DNA of 64,000 nucleotides from Bin16 sp965206315. GTDB taxonomy: Bacteria; Chloroflexota; Dehalococcoidia; Lucifugimonadales; Australimonadaceae. Positions 1 to 9,637 of the stretch are shown here, in pieces. The position numbers and the translations under genes were made by a program. How positions within the stretch are numbered: the first letter of the stretch is position 1; every line of letters begins with the position of its first letter. The stretch covers positions 806,001-870,000 of the forward strand of contig OZ242210.1 of NCBI GenBank assembly GCA_965206315.1, read 5' to 3'. Under the pieces are notes generated by a model. It was given only the letters and a program-made list of their open reading frames with translations. It did no database searches and had not been told where the DNA came from.

Positions 1-615
1 CTCCTCAACCTCGGCGACGGCCGTTCCGGGCTCTTCTTCCGCCGGGGCGGCCTCCTCGACCGCTTCCGCCTCGACAACGGCCTGAGGGGCCTCTTCCTCT
101 GCCGCCGTCTCCTCGCGCACAGTGCGGCGCCTGCGGCGCGCCGGCGCCGGCGCAGGGGCGGCAGGGGCCTGCTTCGCCTTGCCCATGCCTATGCGGACCT
201 GTGCCTCGTGCGGGTGCGTCGCGGCCGTGTACACCTTCAACCGCCGGAGCATCCGGCGGCCAAGCCGGTTCCGAGGCAGCATCCCCTTCACCGCGAGCTC
301 GATCACCCGCTCGGGGAAACGCGTCAGCATCTCTTCCAGCGTGCGCGTGCGCATCCCGCCCAGGTAGCCGGAGTGGCGGTAGTAGAGCTTCTGGGACATC
401 TTGTTGCCGGAGACCCCGACCTTCGCGGCATTGACCACGATGACGAAGTCGTCCGAGAGCTGGTGGCGGCTGTAGTCCGGGCGGTGCTTGCCCTGCAGCA
501 GACCGGCGACCTTCGTGGCGAGGCGGCCCAGCCGCTCGCCTTCGGCGTCCACCACGTGCCACTTCTCCTTACGGGCTGCCGGTTTCGTATGTTTCGTCGT
601 GCGTTGTAGTTGCAT
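1..615 (-). CDS. rplM: 50S ribosomal protein L13 (3' end outside window), with acidic C-terminal tail
   Basis: Large-subunit protein L13, an early assembly protein that binds 23S rRNA. The ATG at 615-613 opens a frame that stays open to the left edge (205 residues seen), so the stop lies outside. Residues about 17-145 are the L13 core, with KWHVVDAEG near the start and NKMSQKLYYRHSGYLGG around 71-87. From about residue 146 the protein becomes a Pro/Ala linker, a short Arg run, then a Glu/Ala-rich tail ending in AVAEVEE at the window edge. The start overlaps the 3' end of truA by 47 bases, so the two are probably co-translated. rpsI would be expected next but is not in view. Confidence 0.93.
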   Translation of the reverse strand, partial: MQLQRTTKHTKPAARKEKWHVVDAEGERLGRLATKVAGLLQGKHRPDYSRHQLSDDFVIVVNAAKVGVSGNKMSQKLYYRHSGYLGGMRTRTLEEMLTRFPERVIELAVKGMLPRNRLGRRMLRRLKVYTAATHPHEAQVRIGMGKAKQAPAAPAPAPARRRRRTVREETAAEEEAPQAVVEAEAVEEAAPAEEEPGTAVAEVEE

Positions 616-1372
616 CGTTCTCAGGCGGGAATCCCGCGTATCTCACTTCCTGTAGTGTCAGGCCGCGTGCGGGGAGAACCGTCTCCGCCGCGCCCTGCGC
701 TCCGCTCTCGATCATCTGCTCGAACGCGCTCACCGTCAGCCTGCCAAGCCCCACGTCCACCAGCGCTCCGGCTGTCCGGCGCACCTGCTGCGGGAGAAAG
801 GCGTTCGCTTCCAGTTCCACGACCACCTCATCGCCATGCCGGAACACCGTTGCCCGCGTCATCCGCCTGACGAACGACTTGCCCGCGGGTTGCGGCCCAC
901 TGAAGGCCCGGAAATCGTGCTCCCCGACCAGGCTTGCCGCCGCCAGGGACATCGCCCCGGTATCCAGCCGGCGCGCCACCCGGTGTGTGACGCCACGGCG
1001 CAGCGGAGACAGTGTGCCTCCTTCCAGGAGCCGGTAGCGGTACACCCTTGCCCCGGCATGCCTTCTGGGGTCGAACGACAGGGGAACGTCGTACGCCGCG
1101 CGTACCGCTATCCGCTCTCCCAGGTAGTGGTTCAGCCCGGCGACCACACGTTCGATGGGCAATGCGGTCTCGGTATCGAACACCCCCACCTGCGCCAAGG
1201 CGTGGACTCCGGCGTCGGTGCGTCCGGCCCCACGAACCGTGGCCCTGACCGTCGTGAGCGACTCTATTGCGTTTTCGAGCTCCTCCTGTATCGAAGGGGC
1301 ATTCGCCTGGCGTTGGAACCCGGCGTACCCCGTCCCATCGTATTCGATGACGAGCGCGATCCGTCTCGTCAC
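569..1372 (-). CDS. truA: tRNA pseudouridine(38-40) synthase TruA
   Basis: Converts uridines 38-40 of the tRNA anticodon arm to pseudouridine in the cytoplasm. It is 267 residues, the usual length. The family motif GAGRTDAGVHA lies at 48-58, with the catalytic Asp at 53. The N-terminal ALVIEYDGTGYAGFQRQ segment is also typical. It lies between rplQ and rplM, a common position at the end of the alpha operon. Its last 47 bases overlap the start of rplM. Confidence 0.95.
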   Translation of the reverse strand: MTRRIALVIEYDGTGYAGFQRQANAPSIQEELENAIESLTTVRATVRGAGRTDAGVHALAQVGVFDTETALPIERVVAGLNHYLGERIAVRAAYDVPLSFDPRRHAGARVYRYRLLEGGTLSPLRRGVTHRVARRLDTGAMSLAAASLVGEHDFRAFSGPQPAGKSFVRRMTRATVFRHGDEVVVELEANAFLPQQVRRTAGALVDVGLGRLTVSAFEQMIESGAQGAAETVLPARGLTLQEVRYAGFPPENDATTTHDETYETGSP

Positions 1373-1382
1373 GGTCTCCTCT

Positions 1383-1733
1383 CTACACCAACTCCAGCAA
1401 CGCCATCGGGGCGGCGTCGCCCTTGCGCGGCATGAGCTTCACCATCCTCGTGTACCCGCCGGGCCGGTCCGCGTACCGCGGGCCTATCTCATTGAACAGC
1501 CGCTCGACGGCGTGCTTGTCCGGCACCACGGAGAGCGCCTGGCGCCGGTTGTGCAGCGTCGCGTCTCTCCCCTTGCTGATGATCTTCTCGGCCAGCGCAC
1601 GCACCTCGCGAGCCTTGGCCTCGGTCGTCGTTACGCGCTCGTGGCGCAGCAACTGCGAGACGAGGTTGTTCATCAACGCCTCGCGGTGTTCGCTGCGACG
1701 GCCCAGTTTGCGGCCTGCTACCCGATGTCGCAT
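1383..1733 (-). CDS. rplQ: 50S ribosomal protein L17
   Basis: Large-subunit protein L17, 116 residues. It begins MRHRVAGRKLGRRSEHREAL, the family signature, and ends soon after the GYTRMVKL segment. It starts five bases after the rpoA stop and lies directly upstream of truA, the standard rpoA-rplQ pairing. Unlike L3, S3, S17 and L13 in this operon it has no acidic extension. Confidence 0.96.
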   Translation of the reverse strand: MRHRVAGRKLGRRSEHREALMNNLVSQLLRHERVTTTEAKAREVRALAEKIISKGRDATLHNRRQALSVVPDKHAVERLFNEIGPRYADRPGGYTRMVKLMPRKGDAAPMALLELV

Positions 1734-1737
1734 CGCC

Positions 1738-2799
1738 TTACGCCTCCTCCTCTGCCGCCTGCTCCGAGGCGGCGGCTACGGGGGACGGGTCAGGCGCGCT
1801 CTCCTGCGTCCACAAGCCGGGGTGAGTGATGCCTATCTCGCGCAGGCGCTCGTCCAGCTCATCGAGCGACTTCTCGCCGAAGTTCCGGATGCGCAGCAGC
1901 TCCTCGCGGTCCTTCTCCAACACCTCGCCCACCTTGTGGATCGCGGCGCGCTTCAGGCAGTTGAGCGTCCGCATGGTGAGGTTCAGGTTCTCAACCGGCA
2001 TGTTGTACTGCGAGGAGGGGATCGCCGCCGCCCACATCATCCGGTCGCCGTCCTGCGACTGCGACTCCGAGACGGTGGAGAAGCGGAAGAAGTGCTCAAC
2101 CAGCTCCTGTCCCGCCTGGCGCATCGCCTCGGCGGGAGAGACTGCTCCGTTCGTCCAGACCTCGACGTTCAGCCGCTCGTAGTCCGTGTGCTGGCCGACG
2201 CGGGTGCGGTCGACCGTGTAGTTCACCTTGCGCACCGGGGTGTATATGGCGTCGACAGGCAGCTCCCCAATGGGGCGTCCGTCGCCCGATGCCGCCGGTT
2301 CGTAGCCCTTGCCGGTCTCCACGTTCAGGTCCATCTCGAGTTTCGAGTTCGGGCCGTCCAGGGTGGCGATGTGGAACTCGGGGTTCACGACCTCGAAATC
2401 CGGAGACATGATGATGTCTCCCGCTTTCACTTCGCCGGGTCCCTCAACGCGCAGGCGGAGCTTGCCGGGCCTGCTGGTGTGCGCGCGCAGGTTGATGGAC
2501 TTGACGTTGAGCAGGATGTCCACCACGTCCTCTTTCACAAAGGGGACCGTGGAGTACTCGTGCTCAACGCCCTCGATCTTGACGGAGCTGATAGCCGAGC
2601 CGTTGATCGAGCTCAACAGCACGCGCCGCAGCGGGTTCCCCAAGGTGACGCCGAACCCGCGCGGCAGCGGCTCGATGACGAACATCCCGTAGTTCTCACC
2701 GGATTCCGTCATCCTCACCGTGGGTTTGGGCACAGGCGCGAGGTCGAAACTGGAGTCGCGAGGCTCGTCGTAGCCGTAGTCCAACATCTCTTGTTCCAT
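1738..2799 (-). CDS. rpoA: DNA-directed RNA polymerase alpha subunit
   Basis: Alpha subunit of RNA polymerase. It nucleates core assembly and contacts UP elements and activators. The N-terminal dimerisation domain contains the conserved PRGFGVTLGNPLRRVLLSS stretch. The C-terminal domain is present (NLTMRTLNCLKRAAIHKVGEV, then RNFGEKSLDELDERL) and is followed by a short Ala/Glu tail. Two starts are possible. ATG at 2799 touches the GGAGG motif directly, while ATG at 2787 lies 12 bases after it. Neither spacing is ideal, so the N-terminus is uncertain by four residues. It follows rpsD by 11 bases. Confidence 0.95.
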   Translation of the reverse strand: MEQEMLDYGYDEPRDSSFDLAPVPKPTVRMTESGENYGMFVIEPLPRGFGVTLGNPLRRVLLSSINGSAISSVKIEGVEHEYSTVPFVKEDVVDILLNVKSINLRAHTSRPGKLRLRVEGPGEVKAGDIIMSPDFEVVNPEFHIATLDGPNSKLEMDLNVETGKGYEPAASGDGRPIGELPVDAIYTPVRKVNYTVDRTRVGQHTDYERLNVEVWTNGAVSPAEAMRQAGQELVEHFFRFSTVSESQSQDGDRMMWAAAIPSSQYNMPVENLNLTMRTLNCLKRAAIHKVGEVLEKDREELLRIRNFGEKSLDELDERLREIGITHPGLWTQESAPDPSPVAAASEQAAEEEA

Positions 2800-2810
2800 C
2801 CTCCAGCCGG

Positions 2811-3437
2811 TCAGCGCGAGTAGAACTCCACGACCATCCGGGTCTCGATCTTGCTGTCTATGTCCGAGGGCTCGGGGTTCCGCGTGATCATCGCGGTCAT
2901 CTCGCTCCGGTCGAACTCTATCCACTCCGGGAGCGGCCGCTGACCGACGGAGCGGACGGCGTCCTGCCCGAACTGCGCGTCCTTGCTGGACTGCTTCCAG
3001 GCGATCATCTCGCCCGGCCGGACACGGTATGAGGGGATGTTCACCTTCCGACCGTTCACGGTGAAGTGTCCGTGCAGCACGCGCTGGCGGGCCTGCGCCC
3101 GGGAGTCCGCAAAGCCGATGCGGTAGACCACGTTATCCAGCCGTCGCTCCAGCAGCTGCATCAGGTTCTCACCCGTTGCACCCTGCATCCGGAGCGCGTC
3201 GCTGAAGTAGCGGCGGAACTGGCGCTCCAACACGCCGTAAGACTGGCGCGCCTTCTGCTTCTCGCGCAGCTGTATCGCCCAGTCCGACGCACGGCGGCGG
3301 CGCGGCTGCTGGTCGCCGGGTGTCTTGCGGCGCTTCTCCACCCCACACTTGGGAGTGAAGCAGCGCTCGCCCTTCAGGAACAGTTTCTCTCCTGCGCGCC
3401 GGCACTGCCGGCACACGGGGCCTGTGTATCTTGCCAT
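2811..3437 (-). CDS. rpsD: 30S ribosomal protein S4, zinc-binding type
   Basis: Primary 16S rRNA-binding protein S4, 208 residues. The N-terminus has a four-Cys cluster (CRQC at about 9-12, then Cys at about 26 and 31), so this is the zinc-containing form. The C-terminal S4 RNA-binding domain is clear (RRLDNVVYRIGFA, then QARQRVLHGHFTVNGRKVNIPSYRV). It lies between rpsK and rpoA in the usual alpha-operon order. Confidence 0.96.
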   Translation of the reverse strand: MARYTGPVCRQCRRAGEKLFLKGERCFTPKCGVEKRRKTPGDQQPRRRRASDWAIQLREKQKARQSYGVLERQFRRYFSDALRMQGATGENLMQLLERRLDNVVYRIGFADSRAQARQRVLHGHFTVNGRKVNIPSYRVRPGEMIAWKQSSKDAQFGQDAVRSVGQRPLPEWIEFDRSEMTAMITRNPEPSDIDSKIETRMVVEFYSR

Positions 3438-3446
3438 CTCTGCCTC

Positions 3447-3839
3447 TTAGACCCGCCGCCGCTTCGGAGGACGGCAGCCGTTATGCGGAACCGGGGTAAC
3501 GTCGCGGATGCTCGTGACGGTCAGCCCTGCACCCTGCAGCGCACGGATCGCCGCTTCGCGCCCCGCACCCGGACCTCGTACGTACACTTCGACCTGACGC
3601 AGACCGAACTCCATGGCCTTGCGCGCGGCAGTCTCAGAAACGCGCTGCGCCGCGAAGGCCGTGCTCTTCCGCGCTCCCTTGAACCCAACGCCACCGCCGG
3701 AGCCCCAGGCCACAACGTTGCCTTCCGGATCGGTGAGCGAGACTATCGTGTTGTTGAACGTCGCCGTGATGAACACCTTGCCGCGAGGAACGAACTTCCG
3801 CTCCCTGCGCCGTGTCCTTGTCCTGTTGGCCCTGGCCAA
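3447..3839 (-). CDS. rpsK: 30S ribosomal protein S11
   Basis: Small-subunit platform protein S11, 130 residues. Family segments are KVFITATFNNTIVSLTDPEGN, GFKGARKSTAFAAQ, and the C-terminal SIRDVTPVPHNGCRPPKRRRV. It is placed normally between rpsM and rpsD, with nine bases to the rpsD start. Confidence 0.96.
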   Translation of the reverse strand: MARANRTRTRRRERKFVPRGKVFITATFNNTIVSLTDPEGNVVAWGSGGGVGFKGARKSTAFAAQRVSETAARKAMEFGLRQVEVYVRGPGAGREAAIRALQGAGLTVTSIRDVTPVPHNGCRPPKRRRV

Positions 3840-3858
3840 GATGATTCCTCCGCCCGTC

Positions 3859-4239
3859 CTACTTCTTCATCACGCGCCGCTTGCCGGCGACCGTCCTGCG
3901 GCCACTCCGCTTCGTGCGTGCGTTCGTCTTCGTCCGCTGACCGTGCACGGGCAGGCCGCGACGGTGCCGCAGCCCCCGGTAAGCGCCGATGTCCTGCAGC
4001 CGACGGATGTTGTCGCTCACCTCGCGCTTGAGGTCACCTTCCACGGTGTACTCGCGGTCGATGATCTCCCTGATGCGGGCCATCTGGTCGTCCGGCACCT
4101 CACGAACCTTCGGGTTGCCGGCGATACCCGCCTGCGACGCGATGCGCATCGCAGCCGTCGGCCCGATGCCGTGGATGCGTCTGAGCGCTATCTCCACGCG
4201 TTTGTTGTCCGGTATGTCTACGCCTGCTACGCGTGCCAT
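3859..4239 (-). CDS. rpsM: 30S ribosomal protein S13
   Basis: Head protein S13, 126 residues, contacting 5S rRNA/L5 and tRNA. The start was set at the ATG giving MARVAGVDIPDNKRVEIAL, the canonical N-terminus. A longer in-frame reading begins inside the rpmJ region and has no family similarity. The basic C-terminus contains RGLRHRRGLPVHGQRTKTNARTRK-like sequence typical of S13. The gap to the rpmJ stop is four bases. Confidence 0.96.
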   Translation of the reverse strand: MARVAGVDIPDNKRVEIALRRIHGIGPTAAMRIASQAGIAGNPKVREVPDDQMARIREIIDREYTVEGDLKREVSDNIRRLQDIGAYRGLRHRRGLPVHGQRTKTNARTKRSGRRTVAGKRRVMKK

Positions 4240-4243
4240 GACT

Positions 4244-4357
4244 TCACCCCTGCCTCTGCTTGCAACGCGGGTTGGAGCAGATGATCCGGATCGTGCGGCC
4301 GCGCCGTACCTGGCGACACTTGTCACACCGAGGCTTGACCGATGCTGATACTTTCAC
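4244..4357 (-). CDS. rpmJ: 50S ribosomal protein L36
   Basis: A 37-residue zinc-ribbon protein. It starts with GTG (4357-4355) preceded by AAGGAG at six bases spacing. The sequence reads KVSASVKPRCDKC near the start and ends RIICSNPRCKQRQG, with zinc ligands at Cys 11, 14 and 27 and Cys 32 in place of the usual His. It lies between infA and rpsM, the standard location. The GTG start hides it inside a longer spurious reading frame. Confidence 0.93.
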   Translation of the reverse strand: MKVSASVKPRCDKCRQVRRGRTIRIICSNPRCKQRQG

Positions 4358-4373
4358 GTTCTGCTCCTTCCCC

Positions 4374-4592
4374 TTACTTGAACCGGTAGGTGATCCGTCC
4401 ACGGGTGAGGTCGTACGGCGACAGCTCAACGAGCACGCGGTCTCCGGGGAGAACGCGGATGAAGTGCATCCGCATCTTGCCCGACACGTGCGCGAGCACC
4501 TCGTGGCCGTTCGCAAGCTCCGCGCGGAAGGTTGCGTTCGGCAGGGCCTCCATCACCGTGGCCTCGACCTCTATGGACTCTTTCTTTGCCAT
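4374..4592 (-). CDS. infA: Translation initiation factor IF-1
   Basis: A 72-residue S1-like OB-fold protein that occupies the ribosomal A site during initiation. The sequence runs from MAKKESIEVEATVMEALPNA through KMRMHFIRVLPGDRVLVELS to RGRITYRFK, the full-length family pattern. It lies between map and rpmJ as in many bacteria. Confidence 0.97.
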   Translation of the reverse strand: MAKKESIEVEATVMEALPNATFRAELANGHEVLAHVSGKMRMHFIRVLPGDRVLVELSPYDLTRGRITYRFK

Positions 4593-4613
4593 GCGGCTTA
4601 CTTCTTCTCCCTG

Positions 4614-5423
4614 CTAGTCCACCTTCGTTGTGATGATGGGAGCACCCTCGGTGACGATCACCGTGTGCTCGTAGTGGACGGACACCGATCCGTCCACGGT
4701 AACCACTGTCCAGTCGTCGTCCAGCACCGTCGTAGCGTCGCCGCCGAAGTTCACCATCGGCTCGATGGCGATGGCCATACCCGGACGCAGCAGCGGCCCG
4801 TGCCCACCGGGGCCGAAGTTGGGAACGGACGGCTCTTCGTGCAGCCGGGTGCCGATGCCGTGCCCAACGTACTCCCTGACGATGCCATACCGACCGCGGC
4901 GCAGGATCTCCTGCTCCACGGCGTGGGAGACGTCGCCGACGCGGTTGCCCGCGCGCGCCTGCGCGATGCCGGCGAACAGCGCCGCGCGCCCCGTCTCCAT
5001 CTGAGCGCGGATACCTTCGCTCACGTCGCCAACCGCCACGGTCACCGCCGAGTCCCCGTACAGCCCGTCGACGATCGCCCCGAGGTCCATCCCCACGACG
5101 TCGCCGACCTGGATGCGGCGCTCGCCGGGTATGCCGTGGACGATCTCCTCGTTGAGCGAGATGCACAGCGTAGCGGGAAAGCCGCGGTAGCCCTTGAACG
5201 CGGGAATCGCCCCACGGGCCCGTATCTCGCGCTCCGCGATGGCGTCCATCTCCCGCGTCGTCATGCCGGGGGCTATCGACTCGCGCAGCACACGCAGAAC
5301 CTCGCCGGTAACGCGCCCGGCCTCCTGCATCCGGTCCAACTCCTTCGAGCTCTTGACCGTGATGCCACCGCGCCCGTTCCTGACGCCCAAGTCCCGCAGC
5401 ACCGCTCTCGTCTGTGTCATCAT
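4614..5423 (-). CDS. map: Methionine aminopeptidase type I
   Basis: Removes the initiator Met from nascent proteins with a two-metal active site. Metal-ligand segments are visible: the two Asp in GMDLGAIVDGLYGDSAV, the His in YVGHGIGTRLHEEP, and the two Glu in AIEPMV and HYEHTVIV. The start is uncertain. A longer reading overlaps the adk stop, and the two adjacent ATGs at 5423 and 5420 give a 17-residue leader before the usual ITVKS start. There is no clear Shine-Dalgarno sequence, but a promoter-like pair lies just upstream. The neighbours are adk and infA. Confidence 0.93.
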   Translation of the reverse strand: MMTQTRAVLRDLGVRNGRGGITVKSSKELDRMQEAGRVTGEVLRVLRESIAPGMTTREMDAIAEREIRARGAIPAFKGYRGFPATLCISLNEEIVHGIPGERRIQVGDVVGMDLGAIVDGLYGDSAVTVAVGDVSEGIRAQMETGRAALFAGIAQARAGNRVGDVSHAVEQEILRRGRYGIVREYVGHGIGTRLHEEPSVPNFGPGGHGPLLRPGMAIAIEPMVNFGGDATTVLDDDWTVVTVDGSVSVHYEHTVIVTEGAPIITTKVD

Positions 5424-5435
5424 CCGCAAACGCCT

Positions 5436-5464
5436 ATTGTACGTGCCGCACGCAGACAACGCAA
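5436..5464 (-). promoter_or_regulatory. Candidate internal promoter ahead of map
   Basis: On the minus strand TTGCGT (5464-5459) and TACAAT (5441-5436) are separated by 17 bases. The -10 matches consensus at 5 of 6 positions and the -35 at only 3 of 6. The predicted start would lie just before the map ATG pair. It falls in the short gap after adk and could give map-infA-rpmJ-rpsMKD-rpoA extra transcription. This rests on sequence pattern only. Confidence 0.3.
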
Positions 5465-5473
5465 AGCGCCGCC

Positions 5474-6120
5474 TCATGCAGCAAGGGCTGCCTCCAAGTC
5501 TGTCGTTACCTGTTCCACACTCTGCTGGCCGTTCACCCGCGCCAGCTTCCCCTGCGACTCGTAGTAACCCACCAGCGGGGCCGTCTGCCGCTCGTACGTC
5601 TCGAGCCGCGCGCGCACCACCTCCGGCTTGTCGTCGTCACGCTGGTAGAGCTCGCCACCGCAGAAGTCGCAGCGCCGCGCAGTCCGCGGCGGCGAGAACG
5701 TCTCGTGGTACGGGGCCTGGCACTTCCGGCATATCCACCGTCCGGCCAGCCGTCGCACGAGCTCTTCCGTCTCCACCTCTATCAGCAGCGCCGCCGCTAT
5801 CTCGCGTCCCTGTCCGTCCAGAGCGTCGTCCAGCGCCCTTGCCTGTTCCAGCGTCCGGGGGAAGCCGTCCAGCACGTAGCCGTTCCGGGCGTCCGGCTCT
5901 TCCATGCGCTCGAGCACCATCCGGATCGTGACGTCGTCGGGCACCAGCTCGCCCTTGTCCATGTAGGTCTTGGCGAGCGCTCCGAGCTCGGTGCCTTCGC
6001 CCAGATGCTTTCGGAACAGGTCGCCGGAAGCGATGTGCGCGCCAGCCCCGCCCTCGGCGATGAGCGCCGCCTGCGTGCCCTTCCCGGCGCCGGGCGGGCC
6101 CAGCAGCACAACGCGCGCGC

Positions 6121-6124
<4 letters not shown>
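5474..6124 (-). CDS. adk: Adenylate kinase, zinc-LID form
   Basis: Catalyses ATP + AMP to 2 ADP. It is 216 residues. The P-loop GPPGAGKGT lies at 9-17. The long LID domain carries four cysteines (about 132, 135, 152 and 155, in CRKC and CDFC), as in zinc-binding adenylate kinases of Gram-positive type. The start ATG overlaps the secY stop by four bases (ATGA), which rejects a longer upstream reading. secY-adk-map is the standard order. Confidence 0.96.
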
Positions 6125-7464
<1,340 letters not shown>

Positions 7465-7467
7465 CGC

Positions 7468-7908
7468 TTACGCCTCCACAGAGCCGCCAGCCGCCTCGAT
7501 CCTGGCCCTGGCGGACGCCGTAACCTTCACTCCCGATACCGTGAAAGCACGCTCTATCCCGCCGCCGCCCAGCAACTTCACCGGCCTGTCCGCGTGCCTG
7601 ACCATCCCGTTCGCCTTCAGCACCGACGGCGTGATGCCGCTCACCTCATCGGGCAGCGAGGCCAGCCTGCCGACGTTGACCACCTGGTACTCCACGCGGA
7701 ACGGGTTCTTGAAGCCGCGGAGCATCGGCAGACCCTTGATCTGCGGGTTCTGACCGCCCTCAAAGCCGGGGCGAACACCGCCGCCGGAGCGGGCTTTCTG
7801 TCCCTTCATCCCTCGCCCCGAGTAGGTGCCCCTGCCGGAGCCGTCGCCCCGGCCGACACGCTTGCGCTTCGGGCGAGCATGAGCGGACCGAACCGTGTGC
7901 GCCTGCAT
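7468..7908 (-). CDS. rplO: 50S ribosomal protein L15
   Basis: Late-assembly protein L15, 146 residues. The glycine- and arginine-rich N-terminus (KRVGRGDGSGRGTYSGRGMKGQ, shown in part) and the GFEGGQNP segment are diagnostic. It lies three bases after rpmD and just before secY. Confidence 0.95.
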   Translation of the reverse strand: MQAHTVRSAHARPKRKRVGRGDGSGRGTYSGRGMKGQKARSGGGVRPGFEGGQNPQIKGLPMLRGFKNPFRVEYQVVNVGRLASLPDEVSGITPSVLKANGMVRHADRPVKLLGGGGIERAFTVSGVKVTASARARIEAAGGSVEA

Positions 7909-7911
7909 CGC

Positions 7912-8100
7912 TTAGCCTTCCTCTCCTGCGCTCACCGACACGAGATGACGCACCTTGTGCACCATCCCCCGGATCGTGGGGCTGTCCTCCCGCACGACCT
8001 CGTGCTGGAGGCGCCGCAGTCCGAGCGCCTTGATCGTGCGGCGCTGGCTCTGTTCATAGCCTATGCCGCTCCGCACCCACTTGATACGCAGTTTCGCCAT
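7912..8100 (-). CDS. rpmD: 50S ribosomal protein L30
   Basis: Small 62-residue L30. It begins MAKLRIKWVRSGIGYEQSQR and has the RTIKALGLRRL segment typical of the family. It is placed between rpsE and rplO as in the spc operon. Confidence 0.94.
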   Translation of the reverse strand: MAKLRIKWVRSGIGYEQSQRRTIKALGLRRLQHEVVREDSPTIRGMVHKVRHLVSVSAGEEG

Positions 8101-8111
8101 CGGTAACGCTC

Positions 8112-8723
8112 CTAAGCCTGGGCCGGGCGCGGCCCCGAGTCGCGGCGCTCACGGTCGCCCCTGTCTCGATCGCGGCGGGAACTCGCCTCCCGGCGCAGCG
8201 GCGTGCGCCGGTCAGGGGCAGCGGGAAGGACTGCTTTCCGTGCACGCTCGTCCTCGTTCGGGGAGAGCGCCTCCATGTGGCGAAGTCCCTGGATGGTGGC
8301 CTGCACGACGTTGATGGGGTTCCGGCTGCCGAGCGCCTTCGCAACGACGTCCTTGACGCCCAGCGCCTCCATGACCGCACGGACGGCGCCTCCGGCCTTG
8401 ATGCCGGCGCCCGGCTGCGCAGGCCGCAGGAGCACCCTGGAGGCGCGGAACTTCGTCGTGACGGAGTACGGAATCGTCGAACCGTTCAGCGTGATCGGCG
8501 TCATGTCCTTCCGCGCGATCGTCGCTCCCTTGCGGATGGCATCCGGTACGGCCTTGCCCTTGCCGAAGCCGACCCCGACCTGGCCCTGGCCGTCGCCCAC
8601 AACGACGACAGCGTTGAACGTGAGGTTACGTCCGCCCTTCACGACCTTGGCGACCCTGCGGATGTGGACAACCTTCTCCTGCAGGTCGCTCTGCTCTTCG
8701 CTTGAACGCTCGGTCATTACCAT
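8112..8723 (-). CDS. rpsE: 30S ribosomal protein S5
   Basis: Small-subunit protein S5 (accuracy and mRNA entry), 203 residues. The double-stranded RNA-binding fold is clear (KVVKGGRNLTFNAVVVVGDG, GFGKGKAVPDAI, LLRPAQPGAGIKAGGAVRAV). The last about 45 residues form a basic, Arg/Asp-rich extension that is compositionally different from the acidic tails of other proteins in this operon. The ATG at 8723 has GGAG nine bases upstream. A second ATG two codons in is possible. Confidence 0.95.
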   Translation of the reverse strand: MVMTERSSEEQSDLQEKVVHIRRVAKVVKGGRNLTFNAVVVVGDGQGQVGVGFGKGKAVPDAIRKGATIARKDMTPITLNGSTIPYSVTTKFRASRVLLRPAQPGAGIKAGGAVRAVMEALGVKDVVAKALGSRNPINVVQATIQGLRHMEALSPNEDERARKAVLPAAPDRRTPLRREASSRRDRDRGDRERRDSGPRPAQA

Positions 8724-8726
8724 GGG

Positions 8727-9083
8727 TTAGAACTCCAGCCCTTCTTCCCGTGCGCCGTCCGCCAGCGCCTTCACACGTCCGTGGTACTGGTAGCCGCCGC
8801 GGTCGAACACGACCGTCTGAACGCCCTTCGCTTTCGCACGGCCGGCGACGAGGCGACCCACCTCTTTGGCCGCATCCGTCTTGCCGAACGCGTCCTTCGG
8901 GAGCTCGCGCGAGCTCGCAGCCGCTATGGTGTGCCCCGCGGTGTCGTCTATCACCTGCGCGTACGTGAACCGCGCGCTCCGGTACACGTTCAGCCTCGGG
9001 CGCGCGGTGGTGCCCGACAGGCGCCTTCGCAGCCTGAGGTGCCTCACTACCCGCGCGGCGCGGTTCGTCTTGATCTTCGCCAT
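8727..9083 (-). CDS. rplR: 50S ribosomal protein L18
   Basis: 5S rRNA-binding protein L18, 118 residues. Family features are RHLRLRRRLSGTTARPRLNVYRS, the VIDDTAGHTIAAAS segment, and the C-terminal VVFDRGGYQYHGRVKALADGAREEGL (shown in part). It is in standard position between rplF and rpsE. Confidence 0.96.
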   Translation of the reverse strand: MAKIKTNRAARVVRHLRLRRRLSGTTARPRLNVYRSARFTYAQVIDDTAGHTIAAASSRELPKDAFGKTDAAKEVGRLVAGRAKAKGVQTVVFDRGGYQYHGRVKALADGAREEGLEF

Positions 9084-9087
9084 CCCG

Positions 9088-9627
9088 CTAACCCCTCTTC
9101 GCGGCGGACTTACCGGGCTTCAGCCGGACCTGCTCGCCCTGGTACCGCACGCCCTTGCCCTTGTACGCGTCCGGGGGCCTCAAACGCCGCAGGCGCGCCG
9201 CCTGTTCCCCCACGATCTGCTTGTCTATGCCCCGCACGTGGATGCGGTTGACCCCCTCCACCTCGAACACCACTCCGTCCATGGGCTCGATCACCACGGG
9301 ATGACTGAACCCCAGTTGCATGTTGACCGCATCGCCCTGGGCCTGGACCCGGTAGCCCACCAGCTCCATGGTCCGCGTGAAGCCTTCGCTCACGCCGGTG
9401 ACCATATTGGCCAGCAGCGCACGCGTCAGCCCGTGCAACGCCCGCTGCTCACGGTCGTCCGAAGCGCGGCGCACCACGAGAGCGCCGTCCTCTTCCTGCA
9501 CCGAGATGCCCGGGTTGACGGGCTGGCGCAGCTCTCCGCGCTGTCCCTTGACGACGACTTCCCCACCGGCAACCTCCACGGAGACGCCGCTGGGTATGGG
9601 TATGGGCTTCTTCCCGACTCGTGACAC
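9088..9627 (-). CDS. rplF: 50S ribosomal protein L6
   Basis: L6 near the factor-binding centre, 179 residues. The start is the GTG at 9627-9625, preceded by AGGAG at seven bases spacing. It gives (M)SRVGKKPIPIPSGV, the canonical N-terminus. The family C-terminal segment RRLRPPDAYKGKGVRYQGE is present. The gap to rpsH is ten bases. Confidence 0.96.
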   Translation of the reverse strand: MSRVGKKPIPIPSGVSVEVAGGEVVVKGQRGELRQPVNPGISVQEEDGALVVRRASDDREQRALHGLTRALLANMVTGVSEGFTRTMELVGYRVQAQGDAVNMQLGFSHPVVIEPMDGVVFEVEGVNRIHVRGIDKQIVGEQAARLRRLRPPDAYKGKGVRYQGEQVRLKPGKSAAKRG

Positions 9628-9637
9628 TTCCGTGCTC

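Noticed and set aside
5..562. An Arg/Gly-rich frame of 185 codons at the left edge.
   Set aside because: It is a shadow of rplM in another frame. The L13 frame is conserved and continues past the edge.
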